A DNA stretch of 64,000 nt, from contig NZ_FPEH01000015.1 in NCBI RefSeq assembly GCF_900117425.1, positions 372,001 through 436,000 on the forward strand. The letters run 5' to 3'. Position numbers and translations under genes: made by a program. The stretch is from Novosphingobium sp. NDB2Meth1. Lineage in GTDB: Bacteria > Pseudomonadota > Alphaproteobacteria > Sphingomonadales > Sphingomonadaceae. Below are positions 54,934 to 63,727 of the stretch, piece by piece. The notes under the pieces were generated by a model. That model did no database searches and was not told the DNA's origin. It worked only from the letters and a program-made list of their open reading frames with translations. The first letter of the stretch is position 1. The number at the start of each line of letters is the position of its first letter.

Positions 54934-55842
54934 TTGGCAGAAAAGCGCAGCGAAGCGACGGCACTGCTGCTGGCCCTGGGCGGTTTCGCATTCCTTTCAA
55001 CGGGTGACACGCTGGTCAAGTCGATGGCCGGGATGTGGCCGGGCCCCGCCATTGCGGCGCTGCGCTATGTGTTCGGCACCCTGGGGCTCGGTGCGATCCT
55101 GCTCTGGCGCGAGGGCTGGGCCGGGTTTGCCATGAGCAAGGTGGGCTGGCACGCCGCGCGCGGGTTCGGTGTCGCGTTCTCGGCCACGACGTTCTTCACC
55201 GCCGTGCAGATCATGCCGATTGCCGAGGCGACCGCGATTTCCTTCACCAGCCCGATGGTCACCGCGCTGCTCGCCGCCGCGCTGATCGGCGAACCGATGC
55301 GGCGCGAGACCTGGATCGCCAGCATTGTCGCGTTCATCGGCGTGCTGATCGTGCTGCGGCCGAATTTCGTGGTGATCGGGCCTGCCGCCGTGCTCCCGCT
55401 GCTGGCAGCAATGGGCATGTCGCTGCTGATCATCGGCAACCGCGCGGTGCTGGGGCAGGGCTCGGCGCTCTCGATGCAAGTGAACGTGGCGATCTTCGCG
55501 ACCTTGTTCCTGATTGCTTTCACCCTCATCGGCCATTTCAGCGGCATCGCGATCCTGCACGTCGGCGCACCGCCGATGAGCGTCGTCGCCAAGAGCGCGA
55601 TGATCGCCGTGACGGGCAGCAGCGCCCATGCCTTGATCTACATGGCAACCTCGCGCGCAGGGGCTGCGACCGTGGCGCCAATGACCTATTTCCAGCTGAT
55701 CATGGCCGGCTTCTATGGCTGGATGCTGTTCCGCGAAACGCCCGACGCGACGGCGCTGCTGGGGGCGGCGATCATTGTCGGCGCCGGGCTTTACCTGTGG
55801 CGGGCAGGGCGCGTGACGGACGAGCCGCAGGGCACCGAGTAG
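54934..55842 (+). CDS. EamA/DMT-family transporter
   Basis: The 302-residue product has ten hydrophobic helices in two EamA repeats; ALRYVFGTLGLGAILLW and FTSPMVTALLAAALIGEPM are typical. It starts at a TTG after the GtrA gene and is followed 3 bp later by the HNH-type gene. This is the second EamA transporter of the window; the two are only distantly alike. Confidence 0.85.
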   Translation: MAEKRSEATALLLALGGFAFLSTGDTLVKSMAGMWPGPAIAALRYVFGTLGLGAILLWREGWAGFAMSKVGWHAARGFGVAFSATTFFTAVQIMPIAEATAISFTSPMVTALLAAALIGEPMRRETWIASIVAFIGVLIVLRPNFVVIGPAAVLPLLAAMGMSLLIIGNRAVLGQGSALSMQVNVAIFATLFLIAFTLIGHFSGIAILHVGAPPMSVVAKSAMIAVTGSSAHALIYMATSRAGAATVAPMTYFQLIMAGFYGWMLFRETPDATALLGAAIIVGAGLYLWRAGRVTDEPQGTE

Positions 55843-55844
55843 GC

Positions 55845-56114
55845 ATGACCGAGGCCTGCTGGCTCTGCGAGCGGCCGCTCGGGCGCATGGTTGAATGGCA
55901 TCATCCGGTGCCCAAGAGCCGCGGCGGGCGCGAGACGGTCGCGGTCCATCCCATCTGCCACCGCACGCTGCATGCGCAGTTCAGCAATGGTGAGTTGGCG
56001 CGGATCGGGGCCGATGTCGACGCGCTGCGGGCAGATCCGGTGATCGCGAAGTTCGTCGCGTGGGTTTCAGGCAAGCCGCCCGATTTCCACGTGCCGACGG
56101 CAAAGCGGCGCTAG
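55845..56114 (+). CDS. Small HNH-type nuclease domain protein
   Basis: The 89-residue product has the zinc and metal motifs of an HNH nuclease: a first CxxC (CWLC), the catalytic HH in VEWHHPVPKSRGG, and the HPICHRTLH motif that closes the fold. Small free-standing HNH proteins are widespread, and their targets are unknown. It is coupled to the EamA gene. Confidence 0.8.
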   Translation: MTEACWLCERPLGRMVEWHHPVPKSRGGRETVAVHPICHRTLHAQFSNGELARIGADVDALRADPVIAKFVAWVSGKPPDFHVPTAKRR

Positions 56115-56136
56115 CTTCAAAAGCCTCAAACCAGTA

Positions 56137-56210
56137 CCGCTCATGCTGAGCTTGTCGAAGCATCATGCGCGAACTGCGTCTGCACCCTTCGACAGGCTCA
56201 GGGTGAGCGG
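56137..56210. repeat. Long inverted repeat with GCTGAGCTTGTCGAAG-type arms
   Basis: A 24-bp arm at 56137-56160 is matched by its reverse complement at 56187-56210 with three mismatches, separated by 26 bp. The arm core (ctgagcttgtcgaag) is a type of intergenic element I have seen widely in proteobacterial genomes. It lies between the convergent HNH and HAD genes and may terminate both, or may be a mobile or protein-binding element. Confidence 0.7.
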
Positions 56211-56232
56211 GGTGGGACAAGATCGGCGACGC

Positions 56233-57075
56233 CTACAGGATATCGAGCAGCGGCTGCAGGCTGTCGAGCAGCACCGCCGGCTGGTCCTTTTCTGGAAGTT
56301 TCGCGCCCTTGGCCATGATCCCCGTCGCCATGCCGACCGAGAGCGCGCCGACTGTATTGGCCATGCGCATTTCGAGCGCCGGGTCATCGCCGACCACGAC
56401 CATCTGCTGTGCCGCGCTCTTCGGCAGCCCCATCAGCAGCCGCGCGGTATCGAAGGCGACGCGCGAGGGCTTGCCGAGAATGCGCGGGCGCTTGCCGGTC
56501 ATCGCCGTCAGCATCGCATTGATCGGATAGCTCGCGCCGATGGCGCGGCCGTTTGCCGTGGCGAAGAACGGCACGTTGCTCGCGGTGAGCAGCCTGGCGC
56601 CCTTCCACAGCGAGTCGCAGGCGGCTTCGAGCGCGGGAAAATCGAACTCGCGAAACCAGCCGGTGTAGACGGCTTCCACGCCGTCCGCCTCATCCGATGG
56701 TCCGACCACATCGAGCCCCGCATCTTCGAGCGGCGCGCGGCAGCCGGGATTGCCGAGCACGCGCACTTTGCCGTAGCCAGTGCGCTTGAGCCAGTCCGCA
56801 GCCGACGATGACGGCGTCAGCATCTGCGCGTCCTCCACCGGGAACCCGGCCTTGCGCAGCGAGGCGGCATAGGCGGCGGGCGGCTTGGCGGTGCCATTGG
56901 TGAAGATAACAAAGGGCGTGCCGCGCGCCTTAAGCGCCTCCAGCAGCGCGACGGCATAGGGCAGCGCATTGTGGCCGCCGCTCTGCGCATCGCCGAGCGC
57001 GATCGTGCCGTCCATGTCGAAGATGAAACCGGCGGCGTGCTTGAGCCGCGCGGCATATTCGGTGGAAATGCTCAC
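56233..57075 (-). CDS. HAD-IIA family phosphatase (TIGR01459-like)
   Basis: The 280-residue product has motif I FIFDMDGTIALGDAQ with nucleophile aspartate, the IIA cap, and motif GKPSRVAFDTA with the lysine, ending in VVVGDDPALEMRMA. It resembles the alphaproteobacterial TIGR01459 HAD subgroup. It starts at a GTG that overlaps the carboxyltransferase stop (GTGA) and is the last gene of the carboxylase operon. Substrate unknown. Confidence 0.85.
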   Translation of the reverse strand: MSISTEYAARLKHAAGFIFDMDGTIALGDAQSGGHNALPYAVALLEALKARGTPFVIFTNGTAKPPAAYAASLRKAGFPVEDAQMLTPSSSAADWLKRTGYGKVRVLGNPGCRAPLEDAGLDVVGPSDEADGVEAVYTGWFREFDFPALEAACDSLWKGARLLTASNVPFFATANGRAIGASYPINAMLTAMTGKRPRILGKPSRVAFDTARLLMGLPKSAAQQMVVVGDDPALEMRMANTVGALSVGMATGIMAKGAKLPEKDQPAVLLDSLQPLLDIL

Positions 57076-58544
57076 AAACCGGCTCCGGCATGAAGGGCGA
57101 GGCGGAACGAGCCACGTTCGATGACAAGGTCGCGCGCGGCGGGCTTGGCCGCGAGCTTCTTCAGCAGCGCGATCACCGGTGCGGCTTCGGGGGTATAGGT
57201 CGCGCGCGAGGGACCGGCGGCCAGCATCGCGTCGACCTGCTCGGGCGGCATCACCGCGCGCAGCAGGAATTCCTCGTCTGGCAGATGGTAGCCGAACTGC
57301 TTGCGCAGGTCGCCGAGCGCAGGGAAGGTGGGTTCGTTCTCCAACTCCCGCGCGCGGGGACGGTCCATGATTGCCGCAAGCACATGCTTGTCGATGGGCG
57401 AGGTCGGCTTGCCGAACTTGCCGAGGCAGTAGCGGATCACCTGATCGGAAACCTGCGCATAGCGGCGCTCGCCGATCACGTTGAACAGCGCCTGGCTCAT
57501 GACCATCTGCGGGAACGGCGTGACCATGATCGGATAGCCAAGCTCGGCGCGGACCTGCTCGGTTTCGGCGATGACGGCGGGAAGGCGGTCCGAGAGGCCG
57601 AGTTCGGCGAGCTGGCGCGCGGTCGTCGTCATCACCCCGCCTGCAATCTGGTGGCGCAGGAAGCTCGCGTCGAAGTTCTGCGGCTGCCCGAACGGCAGGT
57701 TTTCCGCGAGCGCGAGGCGGTTCCAGTAGGATGTGAGTTTCGCCAGCGCGGCGCGGTCGATCTCGACGGTGTGGCCCGCTTCGTCCAGATTGGCCAGCAT
57801 GCGGTTGGCTTCGGGCAGCGAAGAGCCATCCCCCGCCGCACCAATGCCGACATGGATCGCCGATATGCCGAGCTTCGCTGCCTCAAGGCTGGAGAGCATG
57901 CCTTGGCCGATCGTGGTGTGGGCATGGATTTCGAGCGGGCGATTGCCGATGGCGGCCTTCACGGCGGGCACAAGCGTTCGCACGCGGTCGACCGAGAGAA
58001 GGCCCGAGGGGTCCTTGATATAGAACAGGTCGATGTCCGCGCTCTGGCCGACGGCGCGGGCGAAATCGGCATAGAACTGGTCGGTGTGGAATTCGGAGAG
58101 CGTGAAGGTGAGGGCGCACATCACCTCGGCTTCGCCCTCTTCCTTCACCAGCCGCGCGGCCTCGATCACGGCAGGCACTTCGTGCATCGGATCGAGCAGC
58201 ACGAAGCGGCCGACGCCGTTCACCTGCAGCGCGCGGTAGACGAGGCGCATGAACTCCGGGTCTGCCTGCTGCCAGGCGATAAAGCGCAGCCCGGTGGTGA
58301 TGAACTGCAGCGGCGTCGTCGGCATCGCGGACGACATGCGGCGCAGGCGCTCCCACGGGTTGTTCCGGAAGTAGCGCACCGCCACCGCCATGTGGCTCGA
58401 CGAGGTGAAGTCGATGGCGCGAAAACCGCAGGCTTCGGTGAGCGCAGCGGCCTGCAACATGTGCGCGGTGTTGAGCCCGGTGGCGCCCCAGAGGCTCTGG
58501 TTGCCATCGCGCATGGTCACGTCGACCAGTTTGAGGCTCGTCAT
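57072..58544 (-). CDS. Carboxyltransferase subunit of a biotin-dependent carboxylase
   Basis: The 490-residue TIM-barrel enzyme has the start signature DVTMRDGNQSLWG, a divergent form of the RDAHQS motif of pyruvate carboxylase-type carboxyltransferases, with the metal-binding aspartate D13. The carbamylated lysine is expected at K177 (FYIKDPSG) and the metal histidines are H207 and H209 in EIHAHTTIGQG. The Asp that usually follows these histidines is replaced by Thr. Overlapping starts and stops tie it to the BC, BCCP and HAD genes. The acceptor is unknown. Confidence 0.87.
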   Translation of the reverse strand: MTSLKLVDVTMRDGNQSLWGATGLNTAHMLQAAALTEACGFRAIDFTSSSHMAVAVRYFRNNPWERLRRMSSAMPTTPLQFITTGLRFIAWQQADPEFMRLVYRALQVNGVGRFVLLDPMHEVPAVIEAARLVKEEGEAEVMCALTFTLSEFHTDQFYADFARAVGQSADIDLFYIKDPSGLLSVDRVRTLVPAVKAAIGNRPLEIHAHTTIGQGMLSSLEAAKLGISAIHVGIGAAGDGSSLPEANRMLANLDEAGHTVEIDRAALAKLTSYWNRLALAENLPFGQPQNFDASFLRHQIAGGVMTTTARQLAELGLSDRLPAVIAETEQVRAELGYPIMVTPFPQMVMSQALFNVIGERRYAQVSDQVIRYCLGKFGKPTSPIDKHVLAAIMDRPRARELENEPTFPALGDLRKQFGYHLPDEEFLLRAVMPPEQVDAMLAAGPSRATYTPEAAPVIALLKKLAAKPAARDLVIERGSFRLALHAGAGL

Positions 58545-59875
58545 GATGCAAGTCCCGTGAGAAATCCGGTGTCGACGCCGCCTGCAGCAAAGCGCGGATC
58601 GGCGGCGATGCGGGCATGGAGCCCGGCGGTGGTCGGCACGCCTTCGATCCGGACAAGCGCCAAGGCTGCCTGCAGGCGGGCGACGGCTTCCTCGCGGGTG
58701 GCGCCGTGGACGATCAGCTTGCCGAGCAGCGAATCGTAGAACGGCAGGACTTCGCCGCCTGCCGCAATGTGTGTGTCGACGCGGACGCCCGGGCCGGCGG
58801 GCCAGGCGGCGCGGGCGATGCGGCCCGGGGCGGGGCGGAAATCAGCGTCCGGATCCTCGGCGTTGATGCGCACTTCGATGGCGTGGCCGACGGGGCGCAC
58901 CATCGCCTGCGTAAGCTTGAGCGCCTTGCCCGATGCGACCAGCAATTGCTGCTCGACCAGATCGACGCCGGTGATCGCTTCGGTGACCGGATGCTCGACC
59001 TGGATGCGGGCATTGAGCTCGAGGAAGTAGAACGAGAAGTCGGTCGCATCGACGAGGAACTCCGCCGTTCCTGCGCCGCGATAGCCGATATGCTGCGCGA
59101 GGCGGACCGCAGCATTTTCGATTCCCGCGCGCGCTTCCTCGGGCATGGCGGGGGCAGGGGCCTCTTCCACCAGCTTCTGGAAGCGGCGCTGGATCGAGCA
59201 ATCGCGCGTGCCGAGGTGGATGGCATGGGTGCCGTCGCCAAGCAGTTGCACTTCGACATGGCGGCCCTTGGCGACGAAGCGCTCGACATAGACGGCATTG
59301 TTGCCGAACGCGGCCTGCGCTTCGGCCTGCGCCATATCGAGTGCACTGTCGAGGTCTTCGGCGCGGTCGACGCGGCGCATGCCCTTGCCACCGCCGCCGG
59401 CCACGGCCTTGAGGAGGAGCGGATAGCCGGTTTCCGCAGCGCGTGCGTGGATGGCCTCGCGCGTCGCCGCCTCGCCGCCCGGGAGGACGGGAAGGCCTGC
59501 TTCGAGCGCCAGCGCGCGGGCCGCGAGTTTGTCGCCCATGCCTTCCAGCGTCTTGATGTCGGGGCCGACGAAGCGGATGCCTGCCTCTGCGACAGCCTTG
59601 GCGAACGCGGCGTTCTCGGAAAGAAAGCCATAGCCGGGATGCACCGCGTCGCACTTGGCGCCGACCATGGCGACGACGACCTTGTCGATCGCAAGATAGC
59701 TCTGCGAGGAAGGACCGGGGCCGAGCAGCACGGTCTCGTCCGCCATCAGCGCAGGCAGCGACGTGGCGTCGGCGCTCGAAACGCCGAGGACCGTGGTGAT
59801 CCCCATGGCCTTGGCCGTGCGGATGACGCGCAGCGCGATTTCGCCGCGATTGGCTATGAACAGTCGGCGGATCAT
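58541..59875 (-). CDS. Biotin carboxylase subunit
   Basis: The 444-residue product has the biotin carboxylase ATP-grasp order: N-terminal LFIANRGEIALRVIRTAKAMG, the glycine-rich loop GGGGKGM (160-166), and the catalytic ELNARIQVEHPVTE. It carries no BCCP domain, which is encoded separately next door, so this is the split form. The ATG at 59875 is preferred; the longer frame to 59968 lies within the BCCP gene. Confidence 0.92.
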   Translation of the reverse strand: MIRRLFIANRGEIALRVIRTAKAMGITTVLGVSSADATSLPALMADETVLLGPGPSSQSYLAIDKVVVAMVGAKCDAVHPGYGFLSENAAFAKAVAEAGIRFVGPDIKTLEGMGDKLAARALALEAGLPVLPGGEAATREAIHARAAETGYPLLLKAVAGGGGKGMRRVDRAEDLDSALDMAQAEAQAAFGNNAVYVERFVAKGRHVEVQLLGDGTHAIHLGTRDCSIQRRFQKLVEEAPAPAMPEEARAGIENAAVRLAQHIGYRGAGTAEFLVDATDFSFYFLELNARIQVEHPVTEAITGVDLVEQQLLVASGKALKLTQAMVRPVGHAIEVRINAEDPDADFRPAPGRIARAAWPAGPGVRVDTHIAAGGEVLPFYDSLLGKLIVHGATREEAVARLQAALALVRIEGVPTTAGLHARIAADPRFAAGGVDTGFLTGLAS

Positions 59876-59879
59876 AGGG

Positions 59880-60329
59880 TCAGGCCAGCTTGAGCAGGGG
59901 CTGGCCCTTGGCGACCATCGTCGCATTGGGCACGAGAACTTCCGCGACCTTGCCGCTGCGACCGGCATGGACCGGGTTCATGAGCTTCATCGTTTCGACA
60001 ATGCCGACGACCGTTTCCGGACCGACGTCATCGCCCACCGCCACGAACGGCGGCGCGCCGGGCTGGGGCGCATGGTAGAACGTGCCGGGCAGTGGTGCCG
60101 CGACGGCGTCGGGGTCGGCGCTGTGCTCGTCATCTGCCGCAGCAGCCGCTTCGGGCGCGCTGCCGGCCCATTGCCATTCCTGCGTCAGGCCTGTTTCCGC
60201 GCCGTCACCGCGTGCGAGCCGGAGGCGGAAGCGGCGGGTCGATAGATCCAGTTCGCGGTAGGGTGAGGCCTCGATGATCGCTGCGATTTCGGCGATGTCT
60301 TCGGCAGTCAGCGGCAGATCGTCGCTCAT
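59880..60329 (-). CDS. Biotin carboxyl carrier protein
   Basis: The 149-residue product ends with the biotinyl domain; the biotin lysine is K115 in ETMKLMN. The N-terminal half has a short helical region and an Ala/Asp-rich linker. It begins 12 bp after the Tm-1-like gene and ends 4 bp before the biotin carboxylase gene, so one transcript is likely. Confidence 0.92.
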   Translation of the reverse strand: MSDDLPLTAEDIAEIAAIIEASPYRELDLSTRRFRLRLARGDGAETGLTQEWQWAGSAPEAAAAADDEHSADPDAVAAPLPGTFYHAPQPGAPPFVAVGDDVGPETVVGIVETMKLMNPVHAGRSGKVAEVLVPNATMVAKGQPLLKLA

Positions 60330-60341
60330 GATCGGTTCCGT

Positions 60342-61571
60342 TCAGGCCTTGGCCGCGGCCAGCATCTCGCGCGAGGCGGCGATGATCGCGTCCGAGAAGG
60401 CAGTGTCGTTGAAGTGCGCATCGACGGCGGTGACCGGCACATGCGCGGGCATGACCGCGCGCAAGTATTCGGCAAACGGCGGCGGCACGCTCGGGTCCAT
60501 CAGGTGCCCGGCGGGGCTGTCGTGGTTGGAGAAGCCGTGGAGCGGGGTGAACACCCGCACCGGCCCCGTGGCATCGCGCACATTGGCGGCGAGATGGTCG
60601 GCGAGCTTCTTGAGATCCTCGAAAGTCGTGCGAACCGCCGTCAGCTGCGGATTGTGCTCGTGATAGCGCCGCCCGGGGAACTGCGCGCGGGAGACATCGA
60701 TGGGGCCGCCGATGATGAAGTCCGCATTGCCCGGCGCGAGGATCGTCGGAATGCCCTTGAGGAGGGCAGGGCGGCCGCGATCGGGCCCGGTATCGGCAAG
60801 CCCGCCGAAGATATGGTCGATGATCTCGGTCTGCGAAAGATCGAGCACGAGCGCGACATCCTTGCCCGCAGCAAGCCCATCGAGCGTCGGTCCGCCCGCG
60901 CCGGATGAGTGGAACACCATGACCTCGCAGCCATCGCTTTCCAGCGCCTCGCGGATGCGCTTCACGCTCGCTTCGGTAGTGCCGAGCGTGGTGATGAGGA
61001 CGAGCGGCTTCTCCGCCGCCGCTTTCGGATCATAGCCCTTGGCCATGCCAGCGACGGCATTGGCAGCGTTGCGGAACACGTCGCGGCTGATCGAATTGAG
61101 GCCGGAAATGTCGGTCACCGCGTTCATCATCGCGATGTCCTGCACGCCCATGTAGGGCTTGGTGAAACCGGAGGCCATGGTCGAGACGATCATGCGCGGC
61201 AGGCCATAGGGGAAGCTCTGCATGAGCGCGCCGGCGAGCGCCGAACCCATCGAGCCGCCGACCGCGAGGATGCCGGAGATCGGGTCCCTGGCGTTCCACG
61301 CGTGCGCTGCTGCGATTGAACCGCGGATCATCGCGTCCTGGCACTTGCCCTCGTGGCCGAGCGCGCGGACCTGCTCGATGGTCATGCCGGCCGCCGCCGC
61401 GACGTCCTCGGGCGAGATTTCCGCCCCGCCGACGGTCCGTCGCACGCTGGGATCGAGATGCACCACGCGCACACCCGCCGCTTCCAGTGTGGCGCGAACG
61501 AAGCGCGCTTCCTCTTCCTTGGTGTCCTGCGTCACGATGAGCATGACGCTCGGCTTGATCGTATCAGCCAT
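60342..61571 (-). CDS. Tm-1-like/UPF0261 ATP-binding family protein
   Basis: The 409-residue product matches the UPF0261 family, related to the N-terminal domain of plant Tm-1 protein: an N-terminal Rossmann-like half with VMLIVTQDTKEEEARFV and GGSMGSALAGALM, and a C-terminal half with IFGGLADTGPDRGRPALLKG and DVSRAQFPGRRYHEHNP. The exact reaction is not known. It leads the biotin carboxylase operon and faces the IclR-type regulator gene across 143 bp. Confidence 0.85.
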   Translation of the reverse strand: MADTIKPSVMLIVTQDTKEEEARFVRATLEAAGVRVVHLDPSVRRTVGGAEISPEDVAAAAGMTIEQVRALGHEGKCQDAMIRGSIAAAHAWNARDPISGILAVGGSMGSALAGALMQSFPYGLPRMIVSTMASGFTKPYMGVQDIAMMNAVTDISGLNSISRDVFRNAANAVAGMAKGYDPKAAAEKPLVLITTLGTTEASVKRIREALESDGCEVMVFHSSGAGGPTLDGLAAGKDVALVLDLSQTEIIDHIFGGLADTGPDRGRPALLKGIPTILAPGNADFIIGGPIDVSRAQFPGRRYHEHNPQLTAVRTTFEDLKKLADHLAANVRDATGPVRVFTPLHGFSNHDSPAGHLMDPSVPPPFAEYLRAVMPAHVPVTAVDAHFNDTAFSDAIIAASREMLAAAKA

Positions 61572-61620
61572 GGTTGTCCCTCGCTCTCCCTGCTCCAAGA
61601 GTGCGACATCGCGGTTGACT

Positions 61621-61652
61621 TTGCATCCCGGTATGCAATGTGCGCGTTGCAT
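61621..61652. promoter_or_regulatory. Candidate IclR operator
   Basis: A perfect inverted repeat ttgcat-cccggt-atgcaa occupies 61621-61638, and a third copy of the half-site ttgcat lies at 61647-61652. This is the intergenic region between the IclR-type regulator and the operon it likely controls, and the 18-bp palindrome is the strongest symmetric element in it. Direct evidence is only the symmetry and position. Confidence 0.5.
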
Positions 61653-61714
61653 AAGGTGAAACACGCGGACGTGCCGGTTGGCGCCGAGACGCGAAAGAGA
61701 AGCACCGGGAAACG

Positions 61715-62545
61715 ATGATGCTGGAACGCAAGGTAAAGACCGTCCGCGCGCTGGAGCGGGGGCTCGATGTGCTGGTCGAGGTGCAGGCGCGCCGCGCGGT
61801 CAGCCTCCATGAGCTGCATCAGGCGCTGAAGCTGCCCAAGGCGACTTTGCTGCGCATGCTGCTGACCTTGGGGCGCAAGGGGCTGATCTGGCAGCGCCTT
61901 GCCGACGGCGCCTATCTGCCGCATCTCGGCCCGGCAGCGCGCGGCACCGGCAGCGCGGTCGAGCATATCGCCGAGATCGCCTCGCCCTACATGAAAGCGC
62001 TCTCGACCAAGGTGGCATGGCCTTCGGTGCTGGGCGTTCCGCGCCTTGATCACATGGAGATTCTGGAGACCAACAGCCCGCTGTTCCGGCTCGATTCCGC
62101 CATTCTCGGACCCGTCGGCGTCAAGCTTTCCTATATCCATACCGCCACTGGCCGCGCCTATCTCGCAGCATGTGATGAGCAGGAGCGCGAGGCGATCATC
62201 GCGCGGCTGCGGCCGAAGGATGCGGCGCCCGGCAGCGAGGAAGACCTGCGCGCGATCCTCAAGGAAACCCGCGAGCGCGGCTATGCGCTGCGCGAGCCGC
62301 TGCACCCGTGGCCGGACCGTTCCAAGCAGCTCGTGCTGCGCGACGGGCGGCGTTCGATGGCGGTGGCGATCATGGCAAACGGCGCACCCATCGCGACGAT
62401 CAACCTCACATGGCCGGCCAAGCGCGGGACCGACGAAGCGGTCATGCACCGCCACCTCGAAGCGCTGCAGCAGACGGCGCAGGCGATTGGTCTTGCGGTT
62501 GCAGCGCAGTCGGTCAGCGCGCCTATCGCTGGAAATGCCGCCTGA
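61715..62545 (+). CDS. IclR-family transcriptional regulator
   Basis: The 276-residue product has an N-terminal winged helix (VSLHELHQALKLPKATLLRMLLTL, parts: VSLHELHQALKL and PKATLLRMLLTL) and a C-terminal IclR effector domain with TATGRAYLA. It is divergent from the Tm-1-like/carboxylase operon and likely controls it in response to its substrate. An ATG one codon later is an alternative start. Confidence 0.9.
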   Translation: MMLERKVKTVRALERGLDVLVEVQARRAVSLHELHQALKLPKATLLRMLLTLGRKGLIWQRLADGAYLPHLGPAARGTGSAVEHIAEIASPYMKALSTKVAWPSVLGVPRLDHMEILETNSPLFRLDSAILGPVGVKLSYIHTATGRAYLAACDEQEREAIIARLRPKDAAPGSEEDLRAILKETRERGYALREPLHPWPDRSKQLVLRDGRRSMAVAIMANGAPIATINLTWPAKRGTDEAVMHRHLEALQQTAQAIGLAVAAQSVSAPIAGNAA

Positions 62546-62656
62546 TCAGGCGCCCTTCGAGGGCCATTGCACCATGTGAAATCCGTTTGTGTTGCTGATT
62601 AAATCGGCGCCTTCCTGTGCGACACTCCCTCGCAGAACAAAGGGGAGGTTTTAAGC

Positions 62657-63670
62657 ATGCGGCAGTGGGTGATCCGGGCGGGCGCGTCGTCGCTGGACGA
62701 CATGGCTTTGCGCGATGTGCCCGAACCGCAGGCGGGCCCGGGCGAAGTGCTGGTGCGGGTGCGCGCCTGTTCGCTGAACTTCCGTGACCAGATCATCCCG
62801 CAAGGGCTTTACATGGGCGGCACGGTGGCAGTGGATACCGTTCCCCTGTCCGATGGCGCGGGCGAGGTCGTTGCTGTCGGCGATGGCGTCACTTTGGTGA
62901 ATCCTGGCGACCGCGTGGCCGGAACCTTCTTCCAAAACTGGCTCGATGGCCCGCCCAACCCGGCGGCCGGCCCTGCGCTCGGCGCGCCGCCCGCCGCGGG
63001 AATGTTGCAGGACCTCGTCGTCCTGCCCGAACACGGAGTCGTGCCGCTGGCCGAAAGCCTGTCGTTCGAGGAGGCGGCCTGCCTCCCTTGCGCCGGTGTC
63101 ACGGCGTGGAACGCGCTGATGGAAGGCCCGCATCCCGTGCGCGCTGGGGAAAGCGTGCTGGTGCTTGGTACGGGCGGTGTTTCGCTGCTGGCACTGCAGA
63201 TTGCGAAGGCGGCAGGCGCGAAGGTCATTGCAACGAGCTCGTCCGACGAGAAACTGGAGCGGGTCAAGGCACTCGGGGCGGACGAGATCATCAACTACCG
63301 TGAAGTGCCCGAGTGGGGCGCGGCGGCAGCGAAGCTCGCTGGCGGCGGTGTCGATCATGTCGTCGAAGTCGGCGGCGCCGGTACCCTTGCGCAGAGCATC
63401 GCGGCGGTCGGCTTCAATGGCGAGATCGCGCTGATCGGCGTGCTGACGCGCGAGGGCAATACCAACCCGCATGGCCTGATGTTCAAGGGCGGCTCGATCC
63501 GCGGCATCTTCGTCGGCTCGCGCGGAATGGCAAGCCGCCTGCATTGCTTCATCGATGCGCATGGCATCAAGCCGGTGATCGACCGCACGTTCGGCATCGA
63601 ACAGGCGCTCGACGCCTATCGCTATCAGTCATCGAGCGCCTTGTTCGGCAAAGTCGTCATCACGCTTTAG
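62657..63670 (+). CDS. Zinc-independent MDR-type alcohol dehydrogenase/quinone reductase
   Basis: The 337-residue product is a medium-chain dehydrogenase with the N-terminal GroES-like domain (GPGEVLVRVRACSLNFRDQ) and the cofactor loop VLGTGGVSLLALQIAKAAG. The catalytic zinc ligands of ADHs are missing (NFRD where CRTD would be), so it resembles quinone reductase-like NADPH oxidoreductases. GGGGAGG precedes the ATG. Confidence 0.87.
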   Translation: MRQWVIRAGASSLDDMALRDVPEPQAGPGEVLVRVRACSLNFRDQIIPQGLYMGGTVAVDTVPLSDGAGEVVAVGDGVTLVNPGDRVAGTFFQNWLDGPPNPAAGPALGAPPAAGMLQDLVVLPEHGVVPLAESLSFEEAACLPCAGVTAWNALMEGPHPVRAGESVLVLGTGGVSLLALQIAKAAGAKVIATSSSDEKLERVKALGADEIINYREVPEWGAAAAKLAGGGVDHVVEVGGAGTLAQSIAAVGFNGEIALIGVLTREGNTNPHGLMFKGGSIRGIFVGSRGMASRLHCFIDAHGIKPVIDRTFGIEQALDAYRYQSSSALFGKVVITL

Positions 63671-63727
63671 CGTTTGTTCGCCCGACCGGAAGAAACGGCG
63701 GGCTTGAGGGAAGAGGACAGGAAGGCA

